The notes: generated by a model from the letters alone, not told the origin. DNA of 31,864 bases from JASFTV01 sp050050615 (GCA_050050615.1 JASFTV010000005.1:1-31864); one strand, 5' to 3'; shown: positions 8,502-16,168, numbered from the stretch's first letter. Made by a program: numbers and translations.

Positions 8502-9388
8502 GTTTTAGCTGCCTTAGCCTCTTTTATCAGCTCTCCACCAAAAGTTTCCAGGAAACTTTCAACATCTTCTTTCCACAGGGGCATAATGTTGATGCCTTGT
8601 TTCTTCAGTAGCCTGTTTTCCAAGATGCAATTGACAGGTCTTTTCGCAACCTGGGGGCAGTCACTTAAATGGCAGGCCTCCAGAGAGGCCTTTACTTTTA
8701 GCTTTCTGAGGACGTATTCAGCATACTCAAATCGGCTGCAATACCCCTCCGAGGTCGCATGGTAGGTTCCCCTTGCGTCAATCTTAATGAGTTCCCGGAT
8801 CTGGTGGGCGAGGCGATAGGTCCATGTGGGAGAGCCAAACTGATCATCCACCATCCTTAGAAGTTTTTTCTTTTTTTTGTTTAGCGCGTTGGATAGTAGT
8901 GATTTAATGAAACTCTTGCCATCCCTACCATATAACCATCCCGTACGAATAATGATATAGTCAGGCGCGTTTTCCTTCACTGCCACTTCGCTCTCCATCT
9001 TGCTTTTCCCATAGGCGGAAATTGGGTCCATTGAATCATCTTCAAAATAGGGCTGTGGAATGCTTTTTTGTCCGCTGAATATGTAATCGCTGGAAATATG
9101 AATTAACTTGCAATTGAACCTCGCACAGCATTGGGCCAAGTTTCGAGGGCCTTCCACGTTGACCTTTCTGACAGTAAAAGGCTCTTTTTCACAGGCATCC
9201 ACATCCGTGAAAGCTGCACAGTTAAGGACAATATCCGGAGAGACATGTTGAAATTTGTCTATGACCTTATCCCAGCTTATGATATTCAATTCCTTTTTGT
9301 CTGGGGCCACAATATCATAATTCTGACCTAGAACCGCCTTGCAGTCGCTTCCAAGCATTCCTTTGCTTCCCAAGACCAATATTTTCAT
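8498..9388 (-). CDS. rfbD: dTDP-4-dehydrorhamnose reductase (RmlD)
   Basis: Last step of dTDP-L-rhamnose synthesis for O-antigen or other surface glycans: NAD(P)H reduction of dTDP-4-keto-rhamnose. The 296 residues match the family length. The N-terminus has the dinucleotide motif GSKGMLG, followed by NCAAFTDVDACE, HISSDYIFSG and the catalytic YGKSK (Y-x3-K); RTGWLYG and VDDQFGSPTW are family signatures. No rmlA, B or C is adjacent, so the rest of the pathway must lie elsewhere. The start ATG at 9388 follows GAGGGAG and lies one base past the TAA of a small upstream ORF. The last codon and the TAG stop lie in the CTAG tip of repeat element A, so the original C-terminus may have been altered by the insertion. 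Confidence 0.9.
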   Translation of the reverse strand: MKILVLGSKGMLGSDCKAVLGQNYDIVAPDKKELNIISWDKVIDKFQHVSPDIVLNCAAFTDVDACEKEPFTVRKVNVEGPRNLAQCCARFNCKLIHISSDYIFSGQKSIPQPYFEDDSMDPISAYGKSKMESEVAVKENAPDYIIIRTGWLYGRDGKSFIKSLLSNALNKKKKKLLRMVDDQFGSPTWTYRLAHQIRELIKIDARGTYHATSEGYCSRFEYAEYVLRKLKVKASLEACHLSDCPQVAKRPVNCILENRLLKKQGINIMPLWKEDVESFLETFGGELIKEAKAAKT

Positions 9389-9389
9389 T

Positions 9390-9581
9390 TTAAGATACTC
9401 CCTCTGAGATGCTATATTGTTTAATCATTTTTATCACATAAGCAAAGGAATGTCCGCAAAATCTTGGTCTTAAGCTGGCAATTTTTCTTACAATGTCGGT
9501 GCAAAGCATGCCGCCGTCAAGCTTCAGAGAATCAGGCCGCTCTTTTTCTAAAAGCGCTTCCGAACAGGGGGTCAAAAACAC
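9390..9581 (-). pseudogene. Small ORF, possible 3' remnant of an unidentified gene upstream of rfbD
   Basis: A 63-codon reading frame ends one base before the rfbD start region, and its last codons contain the rfbD Shine-Dalgarno GAGGGAG, an arrangement typical of coupled genes. The peptide has ordinary composition (for example KLDGGMLCTDIVRKI, then SLRPRFCGHSFAYVIKMI) but I do not recognise it. No good ribosome site precedes the first ATG. The DNA further upstream is repeat-like, so this may be the surviving tail of a longer gene lost by rearrangement. It could also be a chance ORF. Confidence 0.3.
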
Positions 9582-9823
9582 CAGCGTGCGTTCCGACTGA
9601 AAGCTTTCTCCTTGAGATATGGGCGTATTTGCTGTACAGAGAGTGAGGCTCCCCCTTACAAATCACCGGGGGTCTGTGGCGAAGCTCAGCGGAACTCCCG
9701 TAAAGCGAAGCACTCGCCTTTCTTACCCCCGTAGCAGGCTCCTGCGGACACCGGCGGCCATAGCCTTTGGCGTCGGACGAGGACGGGCGCTGCTTCCTTT
9801 TGCAGAGTTCCGCCCCTTTCAAC
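9582..9823. other. Unassigned GC-rich spacer between rfbD and the TPR-TRAP operon
   Basis: About 240 bases with no gene that I can support. A minus-strand open frame runs through it, but its Arg/Ser/Ala-rich translation has no domain character and no convincing ribosome site. Small palindromes are present (for example GCAGG-CT-CCTGC near 9737). It may be an old repeat. The 18-bp dispersed repeat begins at its right edge. Confidence 0.4.
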
Positions 9824-9841
9824 TTCGTTTTTGAAAAGAGA
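9824..9841 (+). repeat. Dispersed 18-bp repeat, copy 2
   Basis: Identical copy of TTCGTTTTTGAAAAGAGA (also at 37-54 and 15311-15328). It lies 41 bases before the GTGTCCGG inverted repeat at 9883-9969. Confidence 0.6.
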
Positions 9842-9882
9842 TCTTCATGCCCAGACTTGTGATCTTTGAAAAAACCTCAGCA

Positions 9883-9969
9883 GTGTCCGGATAGAATTTT
9901 GCGTAACTCCCCTTCATGGCGAGTGAGTAGTCCGTGTCGATTAGTATTCGCAAAACTCTAACCGGACAC
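9883..9969. repeat. 87-bp element with 21-bp inverted ends (GTGTCCGG repeat)
   Basis: The left end GTGTCCGG-ATAGAATTTTGCG and the right end (reverse complement GTGTCCGG-TTAGAGTTTTGCG) match at 19 of 21 positions around 45 bases of unrelated DNA. A further half-copy lies at 15362-15385. The ends resemble the inverted ends of a small mobile element, or two solo ends brought together. Only 37 bases separate it from the promoter of the TPR-TRAP operon. Confidence 0.55.
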
Positions 9970-10005
9970 TCACGAAAAAACCGAAAATGGTGCTTATTTC
10001 TTAAG

Positions 10006-10034
10006 TTGCAAGTTTTATCCAATTTTAGTATATT
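10006..10034 (+). promoter_or_regulatory. Sigma70-like promoter of the TPR-TRAP operon
   Basis: TTGCAA (10006-10011), exactly 17 bases, then TATATT (10029-10034), inside an A/T-rich stretch 91 bases upstream of the TPR gene start. Four of six and five of six matches to consensus with ideal spacing. Confidence 0.6.
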
Positions 10035-10124
10035 ATTACTCAAATCATCACTAATCATCCTAATCTTGGTAGCGGCTTTCCATGAAAAGAGAAAGCGAGC
10101 GGGATTGCATCTGCCGGGAGAGTC

Positions 10125-11336
10125 ATGGTCTCTAGCTCACTTTTCAATCGTCGGGAATTTGCTCTTTTGGGAGCGCTCATCTTTTGCCTCATGGTTCTGT
10201 TACCACAGGGGTCTGAAGCTCGCAACAGCACAACCGGGTTGATCTCTAAAGACCCCGTAAACAATGATATCATCCGAGGTATAGAACTCCTCTATGACTT
10301 GGAATTTGATAAGGCTGAAGACCTTTTTTCCAAAGTCATTGCTGAAAACCGAGAAAATTCTGCCGGTTATTTTTATCTGGCCATGGTCACCTGGTCCCGG
10401 CTCACCTCCGGTTTCTGGTCTTCCGATGTGGTGGAGGAGTTCGCACAGCGCATAGATCGGAGCATATCGATCGCCGAAAAGAAGATCGAAAAAGGAAAAC
10501 CAGACAGCTTTACTTATTTCTATTTGGGTGGTGCCCTCGGTTTCAAGGGCCGCTTCGAATTGATGAGACATAAATGGCTTTCTTCATTCAATCTGGCCTA
10601 TCAGGCCGTAAGGGCCCTCGAGACTTGCCTCAGAATGGACCCAAAAAATCGGGACGTTCTCCTGGGGCTCGGTATTTTCGACTATTATACGGCTCGTCTT
10701 TCAGGCGTGCTCAAATTCCTTACCTACCTTCTTCTTCATAGGGGAGATAAAGAAGAAGGTTTGAGAAAACTACACACAGCCGCTGATGAGGCCGTCTACT
10801 CGGCAATAGAGGCGAAAAGCATGCTCATCCATATCTATCTTTTCATGGAGGAAGACTACCGTAAAGCTCTCCCTTTCGCTAAAGAACTGGCCGAAAAATT
10901 CACGAAAAACCCGCGCCACAAATTCTTTGAGGGCATTGTCTACATCAGGCAGGGTAGAAAGCCGGAATACAGGGCGGTTCTCGACTACTTTCGAAGACGC
11001 AGCCTCAATGAGAATTCAAGGGCTTCGGCTGCAATTTGGCAAAATCAGGCCCTCTACCTGGAGGCCTGTTACCTTCTCTTTCGCGAACAATATGAGCAAG
11101 CCAGGTCCACTTTGACGGCCATCCTATCCCAAGCTGATCCTCTGTCCGACCCTTCCATGATCGCATGGCCATTGCTCAAAAAGGGAATGAGCTATGACCT
11201 GGAAGGAAACAGAGAAATAGCATTGGAATACTATAACCAAGTCCTAGAAATGGAAAATGGAGCCGGCGCACAGTTCCTCGCTGAAAAGTGCATCGATGAG
11301 CCTGTCGAAAAAGGGGACCCCTTCCTCGGGTATTGA
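10125..11336 (+). CDS. Exported TPR-repeat protein, first gene of the TRAP operon
   Basis: 403 residues. The N-terminus is a signal peptide (basic MVSSSLFNRREF, a hydrophobic core, then likely cleavage after GSEA), so the protein is periplasmic or membrane attached. The rest is helical and carries degenerate tetratricopeptide repeats, for example ELLYDLEFDKAEDLFSKVI near residue 50, then GYFYLAMVTW, DVLLGLGIFDYYTARL near 185, and ALEYYNQVLEM near the C-terminus. TPRs bind partner proteins. The gene is 7 bases upstream of tatT and shares its promoter, so it probably assists the TatT/DctP uptake system, perhaps as a scaffold. The ATG at 10125 follows GGGAGAG. No cysteine lipobox is visible, unlike tatT. 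I know no specific name; function is inferred from context. Confidence 0.75.
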   Translation: MVSSSLFNRREFALLGALIFCLMVLLPQGSEARNSTTGLISKDPVNNDIIRGIELLYDLEFDKAEDLFSKVIAENRENSAGYFYLAMVTWSRLTSGFWSSDVVEEFAQRIDRSISIAEKKIEKGKPDSFTYFYLGGALGFKGRFELMRHKWLSSFNLAYQAVRALETCLRMDPKNRDVLLGLGIFDYYTARLSGVLKFLTYLLLHRGDKEEGLRKLHTAADEAVYSAIEAKSMLIHIYLFMEEDYRKALPFAKELAEKFTKNPRHKFFEGIVYIRQGRKPEYRAVLDYFRRRSLNENSRASAAIWQNQALYLEACYLLFREQYEQARSTLTAILSQADPLSDPSMIAWPLLKKGMSYDLEGNREIALEYYNQVLEMENGAGAQFLAEKCIDEPVEKGDPFLGY

Positions 11337-11343
11337 GTTGAAC

Positions 11344-12213
11344 ATGAAAAGGACTTTCCCTATTTTCCTGATCACCTGTCTGTGCGTTTTTTTGTTCAAT
11401 GGGTGTATGCGGTTCGCCCTCAGCCTATCCCCTTCCCTTTTCCCGAATTTTGCTGCATCCATTTTTGAAGAATGTGACGCAGAATTGGCCAGAACAGCCA
11501 TCCCCGCAAACCTGAAGCTGATGGAGGGTCTTCTCAAAAATGATCCAGAAAACAGGCGAATTCTAACGAGCTTGTCCATGGGTTTTGCGGGCTACAGCCT
11601 TCTCTTTGTTGAGGCGGATGATCCGGAGCGGGCTTCTGAACTCTATCTCCGAGCAATAGACTATGGCCTTGGAGCCCTAGGGGATGCAGGTGCCACCCTG
11701 CGAAATCGGGAAACCGGCAAAGAGGATATTCAGAAAGCACTGCGTCTTTTTGACAAAAACGATCTCGAACCTCTTTTCTGGACCACGTTGGCATGGAATG
11801 CCTGGATCAACCTGAACCTCGACAAGCCTGCTGCCCTTGCCCAATTGAGCGTCTCCCAAGCTTGCCTTGAAAGGGTCTTGGAAATGGATGCTGCGTATCT
11901 TCATGGCCTCCCCCACGTCTTGATGGGGGTGGGGCTCGCAGCTCAATCTCCTTTGTTTGGCGGAGACCCTAAAAAGGCAAGGATCCATTTTGAAGAAGCG
12001 ATAGAGCTGAGTGATCGAAAATTTTTCTTGGTTCAATACTACTTTGCGAGATATTATGCTGTAAGGGTGCAAGCCAAAGAGCTCTTTTTGGATCTCCTTG
12101 AAGAGATCATTGATGGAAATCCCAAAGAGCTGAAAGACGTCTGCCTTATAAACAGGATCATGCAGCGTGAGGCGAGAAACCTCAAAAAACAGGTGGACGA
12201 ACTATTCCTTTAG
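11344..12213 (+). CDS. tatT: TatT family lipoprotein, TPR component of a TRAP transporter
   Basis: 289 residues from the ATG at 11344, which gives a clean lipoprotein signal (KRT, a hydrophobic run, then the lipobox LFNGC); the longer open frame upstream overlaps the TPR gene and lacks a signal. The mature part is all-helical with TPR-like segments (ANLKLMEGLLKNDPENRRIL, PERASELYLRAIDYGLGAL, LPHVLMGVGLAAQSPLFGG), matching the TatT family studied in Treponema pallidum (Tp0956), which forms a trimer holding the substrate-binding protein at the membrane. It is followed at once by dctP, whose ribosome site overlaps the tatT stop codon. Expected role: periplasmic organiser of the TRAP system, possibly passing a hydrophobic ligand through its pore. 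Family assignment is by pattern and context. Confidence 0.8.
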   Translation: MKRTFPIFLITCLCVFLFNGCMRFALSLSPSLFPNFAASIFEECDAELARTAIPANLKLMEGLLKNDPENRRILTSLSMGFAGYSLLFVEADDPERASELYLRAIDYGLGALGDAGATLRNRETGKEDIQKALRLFDKNDLEPLFWTTLAWNAWINLNLDKPAALAQLSVSQACLERVLEMDAAYLHGLPHVLMGVGLAAQSPLFGGDPKKARIHFEEAIELSDRKFFLVQYYFARYYAVRVQAKELFLDLLEEIIDGNPKELKDVCLINRIMQREARNLKKQVDELFL

Positions 12214-12222
12214 GAGGATGCC

Positions 12223-13242
12223 TTGCTCAAAAAAGGTGTGAGTGTCGGTCTTTTCCTTTTGTGTATCATTTCGGTATGCCTTTTCACTGGGTGGCCAAAT
12301 ACCGCCTTTGCGGGGCCGCGGTTCTTGCTAAAATTCGCAACCGTCGCACCGGAAGGCTCCACCTGGATGAATCATATGAGAGAGCTCGACAAAGCCCTCA
12401 GGGCAAAAAACAAAGGGCAAATAGGGTTCAGGATCTATGCGGGTGGCGTGGCCGGCGACGAACTGGATGTACTAAGGAAGATTAGGATTGGTCAGATCCA
12501 CAGTGCCGCTTTTTCTGGCGTAGGCTTTGGCCAGATCCTTCCTATGGTCAGAGTTCTCGATCTGCCCTTTATGTTCAGGAGTTACAAGGAAATCGATCTG
12601 GTTCACAAAGAACTGCAAGGTTTCTTCACGAAGCACTTTCGTGAGAAAGGTTTCGAGCTAATCTCGTGGGCGGAGGTTGGGAATGTACATCTCTTCTCTC
12701 GGCACCCCATCCAGAAGGTGGGCGATCTCTCGAGACTCAAAGTATGGGCGTGGTCAGGAGACCCCATAGCGAAACAAACTTTCGCTTCAATGGGCACCAA
12801 TCCCATTCCTCTGGCCATCACCGATGTCACCACAGCCCTGAACACCGGCATGATCGATACGGTCTATGCCCCACCTCTGGGCGCCCTCGCCCTTCAGTGG
12901 CACACATCCCTGAAATTTATGATGTCGCTGCCGCTGGCCCACAGTACAGGGGCCGTTCTCATATCAAGAAGATTCTCCGACAAAATCCCACCAGACCTTT
13001 TGAAGAGGCTCAAAGATGACTTCCAGAGCGCGATGGTCGAGCTCACCGCTGAACTCAGAGCGCAGAGTGAAGAGACCATCCAACTTCTTGAAAAGAGTGG
13101 CCTCAAGGCCCTACCCATGCCTTCTGAGGCTGACCTCCAGGATTTCTACAGGGTCCACGAGCGCGTGGCTCAAGCTTTGGCAGGCGACATATATCCAAAG
13201 GAACTCCTCGATCGCGTATACGAAATCCTGGGAAGACGGTAA
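12223..13242 (+). CDS. dctP: TRAP transporter substrate-binding protein (DctP/TatP-like)
   Basis: 339 residues. It starts with TTG at 12223: AGGAGG at 12212-12217 is 5 bases upstream, and the ATG inside that spacer is out of frame. A signal peptide ends near NTAFA. The mature protein is a DctP-fold periplasmic binding protein: LLKFATVAPEGSTWMNHM at the N-terminus, then FRIYAGGVAGDELDVLRKI and LPFMFRSYKEID. The segment that normally carries the ligand-binding arginine (LKLRV in SiaP) reads SRLKVWAWSGD, so the arginine appears to be lysine. Together with the neighbouring tatT this suggests a ligand other than the usual small polar carboxylates, as proposed for TatP of Treponema. Ligand unknown. 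Followed by dctQ and dctM. Confidence 0.92.
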   Translation: MLKKGVSVGLFLLCIISVCLFTGWPNTAFAGPRFLLKFATVAPEGSTWMNHMRELDKALRAKNKGQIGFRIYAGGVAGDELDVLRKIRIGQIHSAAFSGVGFGQILPMVRVLDLPFMFRSYKEIDLVHKELQGFFTKHFREKGFELISWAEVGNVHLFSRHPIQKVGDLSRLKVWAWSGDPIAKQTFASMGTNPIPLAITDVTTALNTGMIDTVYAPPLGALALQWHTSLKFMMSLPLAHSTGAVLISRRFSDKIPPDLLKRLKDDFQSAMVELTAELRAQSEETIQLLEKSGLKALPMPSEADLQDFYRVHERVAQALAGDIYPKELLDRVYEILGRR

Positions 13243-13299
13243 TAACGTATCAACCCTGTCATAGCTAAAGGCCCACAAACAAATTACACCACAACGTCC

Positions 13300-13857
13300 A
13301 TGGGGGGCCCTCTCAATCAACAGATGCCGATGAAAGTACTGAAATCGATCGACAAGGCTCTCGGCCGATTGGAAGGGTGGCTGATAGTCACCTTTCTGAC
13401 TCTGATGGTGATCTTGACCTTTCTCCATGTTTTCTTCAGGGCTCTCTATATCCATGGCCACATAAAATGGGCCAACATGATCGTGGGACAAATGGACTGG
13501 GCGGATCCCTTGGTCAGGCTCTTGGTCCTTTGGACGACTTTCCTGGGAGCCTCCCTCATCACCGGTGAAAACAAACACATCAAAATCGACCTTATGTCCG
13601 ACCTCCTGCCTTCACGATGGCTCCCCGTTCGTGAAGTCATCATCTCTGCCGCCTGCGTGTTGGTCACCGGACTCATGGTGAAGGCGTCGGTCGGTTACAT
13701 CAAGATGGAAATGACTTTTGGCGGGCGTCTGTTCTTGGGGTTGCCAACGTGGGTGGGCCAGCTCATTCTCCCGGTCGGCTTCTGCCTCCTCCTTTTTCAT
13801 TTTTTCGTGCGGGGCGTTGGACAGGTGATTCAACTCGTCAGAGGTGACGGGCCGTGA
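13300..13857 (+). CDS. dctQ: TRAP transporter small membrane subunit (DctQ)
   Basis: 185 residues with about four membrane helices: WLIVTFLTLMVILTFLHVFF near residue 27, then LVLWTTFLGASLITGENKHIKID, a pattern typical of DctQ, and two more hydrophobic stretches before FHFFVRGVGQVIQLV. DctQ stabilises the large subunit and contacts the binding protein. The start is uncertain: the ATG at 13300 and the ATG at 13324 (MPMKVL) both lack a clear Shine-Dalgarno; the second gives a more usual N-terminus. The stop codon overlaps the dctM GTG by 4 bases (GTGA), so translation is coupled. The 57-base gap after dctP shows nothing notable. Confidence 0.9.
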   Translation: MGGPLNQQMPMKVLKSIDKALGRLEGWLIVTFLTLMVILTFLHVFFRALYIHGHIKWANMIVGQMDWADPLVRLLVLWTTFLGASLITGENKHIKIDLMSDLLPSRWLPVREVIISAACVLVTGLMVKASVGYIKMEMTFGGRLFLGLPTWVGQLILPVGFCLLLFHFFVRGVGQVIQLVRGDGP

Positions 13858-15125
13858 CTTTCGCAATCGTCATATTGATCATTCTTCTTGCGGTTCTGGG
13901 CTTGCCCATATTCGCTGCGATTATGGCCGCGGCGATGTTGGGACTTTATGTGAGTCAGATTGAGTTTTCAGCCATTGCGATCGAAATTTACCGGCTCGCT
14001 AATGCGCCTGTCCTGCTCGCCATACCCCTCTTTACCTTTGCGGGATACCTTCTCAGCGAAGGTGGAACGTCCGCAAGACTGGTTCGGTTTTCAAGAAGCC
14101 TCTTCGGATGGATACCGGGTGGCCTCGGCGTGGTCGCCCTGGTTTCCTGCGCTTTTTTCACCGCCATCACAGGTGCCACAGGGGTGACCATCATCGCCCT
14201 GGGGGGGCTCCTTTTTCCTGCCCTGGTTTCTGAACGATATGGGGAAAATTTCTCCCTTGGCCTAATGACCACCTCTGGCAGCCTCGGACTCCATTTTCCA
14301 CCCAGCCTTCCCATTATCCTCTATGGATTTGTCTCCGGAGCCAGTATTGAAAAGCTTTTCATCGCAGGGGTTTTCCCGGGTGCCTTGATGGTGGGAATCC
14401 TTTGTCTTTTCTCTGTTTTTATGGGGAGGAAATGGAAGCTTGAGAGGCCCTCTTTTGCCTTCTTCGAATTCCTCCTCGCCTTCAAGGCCGCAGCCTGGGA
14501 ATTGCCCATCCCTTTCCTGATCATTCTCGGCATATACACCGGCTTTTGCACGGCCACAGAGGCGGCAGCCCTAACGGTCGGCTACGTGCTCATCATTAAG
14601 ACCATCGTTTTTCGTGAGTTGAGTCTCTTTGGAGACATACCCCGGGTCATGAAGGAAACCGTGAAGATGGTTGGCGGTATCCTGATCGTCCTGGGAGCTG
14701 CGCTCGGCTTTACCAATTATCTGGTTGACGCCTTCATTCCTATGAAGATTTTGGCCTTCCTAGAGGGATTGGTACAAAGCAAAATCGGGTTTTTGTTGAT
14801 TCTCAACTTCTTTCTGATTCTCGTGGGGTGCATGATGGACATCTTCAGCGCCATTCTGGTCGTGGTTCCGCTCATCATGCCCTTGGCCGAAAAGTTCGCC
14901 GTGGATCCCATCCACTTGGGCGTTATTTTTCTTGCAAATCTCGGCATTGGCTACAATACGCCCCCCGTCGGTCTGAACCTGTTTATTGCCAGCTCCAGGT
15001 TTGATCGGCCCATCATGCAGTTGTACAGATCGACCCTCCCCTTCCTCGCTTTACTCGTTCTCACCCTCCTTATCATTACCTACTGGCCGCCCCTGAGCCT
15101 TTTTCTGCCATCACTTTTGAAGTAA
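13854..15125 (+). CDS. dctM: TRAP transporter large membrane subunit (DctM)
   Basis: 423 residues, hydrophobic throughout, with roughly twelve membrane helices, the usual size for DctM. It forms the ion-coupled (Na+ or H+) translocation channel driven by the secondary gradient. Family features include an N-terminal GLPIFAAIMAAAMLGLYV, then IPLFTFAGYLLSEGG, FFTAITGATGVTIIALGGLL, TTSGSLGLHFPPSLPIILY, FCTATEAAALTVGYVL, and near the C-terminus GIGYNTPPVGLNLFIASS. It starts with GTG in a 4-base overlap with dctQ. A mobile-like arm (element B) begins about five bases after the stop codon, so the operon ends here. Confidence 0.95.
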   Translation: MTFAIVILIILLAVLGLPIFAAIMAAAMLGLYVSQIEFSAIAIEIYRLANAPVLLAIPLFTFAGYLLSEGGTSARLVRFSRSLFGWIPGGLGVVALVSCAFFTAITGATGVTIIALGGLLFPALVSERYGENFSLGLMTTSGSLGLHFPPSLPIILYGFVSGASIEKLFIAGVFPGALMVGILCLFSVFMGRKWKLERPSFAFFEFLLAFKAAAWELPIPFLIILGIYTGFCTATEAAALTVGYVLIIKTIVFRELSLFGDIPRVMKETVKMVGGILIVLGAALGFTNYLVDAFIPMKILAFLEGLVQSKIGFLLILNFFLILVGCMMDIFSAILVVVPLIMPLAEKFAVDPIHLGVIFLANLGIGYNTPPVGLNLFIASSRFDRPIMQLYRSTLPFLALLVLTLLIITYWPPLSLFLPSLLK

Positions 15126-15129
15126 TCAG

Positions 15130-15214
15130 GCCAGTGTGCTGTAATGCAAATAACTTATCCAATTCACAATGACGACTGGAAGCCGTCGGGGTTGCTCCCC
15201 ATAGAGTCGCAACC
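15130..15214. mobile_element. Solo arm of the MITE-like family (element B)
   Basis: Starting 5 bases after the dctM stop, CAGTGTGCTGTAATGCAAAT then AACTTATCC, a run containing GACGACTGG, GCCGTCGGGGTTG and GTCGCAAC matches the right arm of elements A and C in order and spacing. No matching opposite arm follows at the usual distance. The tip is CCAG where the other copies have CTAG. It may be a decayed or deleted copy. Confidence 0.5.
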
Positions 15215-15310
15215 AAAATCCGTCCTGGACCCTTTCAAAAACCGTTTGACATGCTCACGCCCCTGCGGCGCCTCACCCAATACCTAATGTTGATTCCCGG
15301 GCACCGGCTT

Positions 15311-15328
15311 TTCGTTTTTGAAAAGAGA
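15311..15328 (+). repeat. Dispersed 18-bp repeat, copy 3
   Basis: Identical copy of TTCGTTTTTGAAAAGAGA (also at 37-54 and 9824-9841). It lies 33 bases before a half-copy of the GTGTCCGG repeat at 15362-15385. Confidence 0.6.
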
Positions 15329-15361
15329 GCCCCACGGACTACGCATTTGCCATCAAAGGGG

Positions 15362-15385
15362 GTTACGCAAAATTCTAACCGGACA
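15362..15385. repeat. Half-copy of the GTGTCCGG repeat
   Basis: GTTACGCAAAATTCT-AACCGGACA is the reverse complement of the left end of the inverted repeat at 9883-9969, including the following GTAAC. Only one end is present here. The bases between 15386 and 15512 hold nothing I can recognise. Confidence 0.5.
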
Positions 15386-15512
15386 TGCTGAAGGGCACCA
15401 ATGTTTTAATAGTCGCCCCCAGGCAGCAGACCGAGATCCAGGAGAAAAGCTGTTTCTTACCATCAACTTGACTTGAATTTCCATAGAGACGCATTATATT
15501 TGTGATACTATG

Positions 15513-15663
15513 CTAGTGCCATGTGTCAGAAATACCTTTAATAATTTACGACATGCCAGATGCTAGATTTGGCTGTTTGAGCGGCTGCCGGGGGGTCTCA
15601 ACAGCATGAATCCTCCTATCCTTATAAGGACATATTAAGCTTATTTCTGGGACACGATACTAG
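15513..15663. mobile_element. Short MITE-like element D (151 bp) with CTAG tips
   Basis: It begins with CTAGTGCCATGTGTC-AGAAATA and ends with the reverse complement of CTAGTATCGTGTCCC-AGAAATA; 17 of 22 terminal positions match. The tips resemble the right end of element C (CTAGTATTGTGTATCG-CAAATAA), so both may use the same mobilising enzyme. The interior has no ORF; a TCCTTATAAGGA palindrome lies near 15620. No clear target duplication apart from the TA within CTAG. Confidence 0.5.
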
Positions 15664-15755
15664 TTCTTTAAGAAAAGATGCAACCTTATTGGCATTCAAG
15701 GCTCTGTATGATATGAAAGCCGCGGTGCGCGGGTTTTGCTGGAGGATAACTGAAA

Positions 15756-15962
15756 ATGCCCATATATGAATTTCAATGTAACAAATGTGGAAAACCCTTT
15801 GAGCAGTTGGTCTTTCCCTCGGACACAGAAGAAACCTTTGTCTGTCCTTTTTGTGGCCACCACGACGTTTGCAGACTCCTTTCCTCTTTTTCGTGTGGCA
15901 CAAGCTCCTCTGAAAGCGGGCTGCCCTCATCCGCCTGCGCCCCCAAGGGTGGATTCTCCTGA
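15756..15962 (+). CDS. FmdB-type zinc ribbon protein
   Basis: 68 residues starting MPIYEFQCNKCGKPFEQL, the standard opening of the FmdB/CxxC_CxxC_SSSS family, with a second pair in CPFCGHHD. The four cysteines form a zinc ribbon. The tail is Ser/Gly/Cys rich (SFSCGTSSSESG), as usual in this family. GGAGG lies 10 bases before the ATG. Members are named putative regulators, but the role is not established. The gene stands alone between repeat elements and a microprotein gene, so context gives little help. Confidence 0.85.
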   Translation: MPIYEFQCNKCGKPFEQLVFPSDTEETFVCPFCGHHDVCRLLSSFSCGTSSSESGLPSSACAPKGGFS

Positions 15963-16068
15963 GGATAGGTCTTGCGCAGCCGTGAGTTGCCCTTTTTAGG
16001 TGTACAAAGATTCCTGGGTAGAGCCTTGTCAATGAGGACGGGATCCATTGTGCGTCTCGCGTGAATCT

Positions 16069-16087
16069 CCCCGCCCACAGGGCGGGG
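16069..16087. terminator. Strong GC hairpin after the zinc ribbon gene
   Basis: CCCCGCCC-ACA-GGGCGGGG is a perfect 8-bp stem with a 3-base loop, 106 bases after the fmdB-type stop codon. A short T-run (GGTTTTTG) comes only 12-13 bases after the stem, so this is not a standard terminator. It may be an RNA processing or stabilising hairpin upstream of the 28-residue ORF. Confidence 0.4.
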
Positions 16088-16168
16088 CTCTCTGCCGCGG
16101 TTTTTGTCGAGCAAATCATTGATCAGGACAGGGTCTTTTTGGAGAAATATTTGAAAGGATGAACAGCT

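Noticed and set aside
8862..8882. Long A/T run within rfbD (lysine run on the coding strand) as a possible frameshift site
   Set aside because: The reading frame is intact on both sides and the protein has normal length, so there is no sign of programmed or real frameshifting.
9532..9822. A 96-codon minus-strand frame in the spacer upstream of rfbD
   Set aside because: Arg/Ser/Ala-rich, no ribosome site, no domain pattern; repeat-like DNA is the likelier explanation.
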